Shown: in pieces, positions 35,360 through 36,466 of the stretch
Numbering within the stretch: the first letter of the stretch is position 1
Layout: each line of letters starts with the position of its first letter
Assembly (NCBI GenBank): GCA_030744625.1
Contig: JASLQF010000064.1
Location: 1-36,466, forward strand
From: Rhodospirillales bacterium
GTDB lineage: Bacteria > Pseudomonadota > Alphaproteobacteria > Rhodospirillales > JASLQF01
Direction of reading: 5' to 3'
DNA length: 36,466 nt
Position numbers and translations under genes: made by a program
The notes under the pieces: generated by a model
Databases searched by the model: none
What the model was told of the DNA's origin: nothing
The model's input: only the letters and a program-made list of their open reading frames with translations

Positions 35360-36251
35360 AAGTTCCGGCGCCCGCCTGTGGCGGCGCCTCATCATGCATC
35401 CGGCGCAGGCGCTGATCGCCCACGGCGTCTTCCACTTCGCGCGCCTGCTGCCGCTCGACGCGGCTTCGGCGCTGGGCGGCTGGCTGGGGCGCGCCGTGGG
35501 CCCCAGACTGGCCATCACGCGGCGCGCCCGACGCAACCTGGAACGCGCCTACCCAGAGATGTCGGCGCCCGGGATCGAGACCGTCATCAGCGGCATGTGG
35601 GACAACCTGGGGCGCACCATCTTCGAGTTCCCCAACCTCGACGCCATCCGCTTCTCAGGCGAAGACCGGCGCGTCGAGGTGGTGGGCGGCGAGCACATCG
35701 ACGCGCTACGCGACGACGGCAAGCCCGGCATATTCTTCTCGGCCCACATGGCCAACTGGGAGATCGCGGCGCTCAGCGCCACCCACCGGGGACTGCCCAT
35801 CCACCTGATCTACCGGGCCCCCAACAACCGCTGGGTGGAGCGCCTGTTCCAGCACCGCTGGCCGGGCGGCGGCGAACTCATCCCCAAGGGCGCCGCCGGG
35901 GCACGCCGGGCGATCAAGCTGATGGGCGAGGGCGGCCACCTCGGCATGCTGGTCGACCAGAAGATGAACGACGGCATCCCCGTTCCCTTCTTCGGGCGCG
36001 ACGCCATGACCGCCCCGGCCCTTGCCCAGTTCGCCATCAAGTACGATTGCCCGGTCATCCCCTCGCGGGTCGAGCGCCTCGGCGGCGCCCGCTTCCGCAT
36101 CACCCATCTGCCGCCCCTGCCGCCGCCCCGGAGCGGCGACCGCCACGCCGACATCGCCGCCATGATGGCCGAGGTCAACGCCATCCTGGAGGGCTGGATC
36201 CGCGAGCGTCCCGAACAATGGCTGTGGCTGCACGGCCGCTGGCCGGAATGA
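35349..36251 (+). CDS. lpxL: Lipid A biosynthesis lauroyl-type acyltransferase
   Basis: LpxL/HtrB-family secondary acyltransferase, 300 residues, adding an acyl chain to Kdo-lipid IVA at the inner membrane. An N-terminal hydrophobic segment (IAHGVFHFARLLPLDAASALGGWLG) is followed by RRNLERAYPEMS. The catalytic pattern is GIFFSAHMANWEIAALSATHRGLPIHLIYRAPNN (about 125-158), with HMANWE giving H(X4)E. EGGHLGMLVDQKMNDGIPVPFFGRDAMT and PVIPSRVERLGGARFRI are further family blocks. It overlaps lpxK by 11 bases. It is the last gene of the lipid A operon here; the IS630 remnant follows within 90 bases. Some alphaproteobacterial members transfer long or very long chains, which this sequence does not settle. 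Confidence 0.92.
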   Translation: MAVRSSGARLWRRLIMHPAQALIAHGVFHFARLLPLDAASALGGWLGRAVGPRLAITRRARRNLERAYPEMSAPGIETVISGMWDNLGRTIFEFPNLDAIRFSGEDRRVEVVGGEHIDALRDDGKPGIFFSAHMANWEIAALSATHRGLPIHLIYRAPNNRWVERLFQHRWPGGGELIPKGAAGARRAIKLMGEGGHLGMLVDQKMNDGIPVPFFGRDAMTAPALAQFAIKYDCPVIPSRVERLGGARFRITHLPPLPPPRSGDRHADIAAMMAEVNAILEGWIRERPEQWLWLHGRWPE

Positions 36252-36338
36252 GGCAGTGGCGATTTACATCACCCAAGGAAACCATTGACTTGGTTCGGGC
36301 AAGGGGCATTCTGACCATCCGAAAACTTATACCAGCGG

Positions 36339-36466
36339 TCATTGATATTGACCTGTGTGAGCCCATTCACGCATTCCGATGGACATGATTTTCCATGGTC
36401 TGTTGATGAGGCGGTTCCAAGCTTGGCACGCGGCATTGATGATCTCGTCGTAATCGGCGAAGACGC
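36339..36466 (-). mobile_element. IS630-family transposase, 3' end (cut by window edge)
   Basis: Read on the minus strand, the last 41 codons before a TGA at 36339-36341 give VFADYDEIINAACQAWN, then RLINRPWKIMSIGMREWAHTGQ. This is the well-known C-terminus of IS630-type DDE transposases (YD.I...C.AWN.LI..P..I.SI..R.WA..G). The rest lies beyond the window. The insertion is downstream of lpxL and does not break it. The region 36252-36338 should hold one terminal inverted repeat and a TA target site, but I cannot place the end without the other half. Confidence 0.85.

Overview
This window looks like chromosomal DNA of a GC-rich alphaproteobacterium, most likely of the Rhodospirillales type. The evidence is a SAM-II riboswitch in front of metZ, an alphaproteobacterial RecX, ApaG and FolE, a fused-subunit KorA/KorB 2-oxoacid:ferredoxin oxidoreductase, and an msbA-DUF374-waaA-lpxK-lpxL lipid A block. 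It is mostly core metabolism and envelope genes. Accessory features are a decayed vapBC locus, an IS630-type transposase fragment at the right edge, and a large sensor-kinase operon.

Layout. 1-5600: recX (-), an ABC-2 permease, then argD-argF-lipoprotein as a tight operon closed by a clear intrinsic terminator, then a Pro/Tyr-repeat outer-membrane beta-barrel protein. This block is visibly less GC-rich than the rest. 5616-10663 (all -): radical SAM protein, OmpA-type lipoprotein, apaG, folE (GTP cyclohydrolase I) and trkH. 10899-11894 (+): a cytosolic reductive-dehalogenase/QueG-like iron-sulfur protein, divergent from the radical SAM gene. 11898-13878 (-): thiamine-diphosphate 2-oxoacid dehydrogenase E1 alpha and beta without E2/E3. 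14031-20399 (-): a three-gene signalling operon made of a giant hybrid histidine kinase with three tandem periplasmic solute-binding domains, a single-domain response regulator, and a response regulator fused to a class III adenylate cyclase. 20669-22406 (-): vapB, a vapC remnant, a DUF3237 protein and a cyclophilin-like DUF3830-type protein. 22481-23914 (-): tldD. 24007-25395 (+): promoter, SAM-II riboswitch, terminator and metZ. 25420-28760 (-): korA-korB-rhodanese. 29101-30453 (+): tldE/pmbA. 30530-36251 (+): lipid A export and assembly operon. 36339-36466 (-): 3' end of an IS630 transposase.

How it works together. ArgD and ArgF catalyse steps of arginine synthesis. MetZ makes homocysteine and is predicted to be shut off by SAM through an explicit antiterminator/terminator switch visible in the leader. 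MsbA, WaaA, LpxK and LpxL with a DUF374 acyltransferase form the late lipid A/Kdo pathway. TldD and TldE, the two halves of one peptidase, lie 5 kb apart. The signalling operon suggests a periplasmic amino-acid-like ligand controlling a phosphorelay that may end in cAMP synthesis.

The most unusual items are the triple-sensor kinase/cyclase operon, the small dehalogenase-like protein with a leader hairpin, the Cys-rich radical SAM protein, and the fossil of a vapC deletion. All function calls rest on motif recognition by eye; no database search was run.
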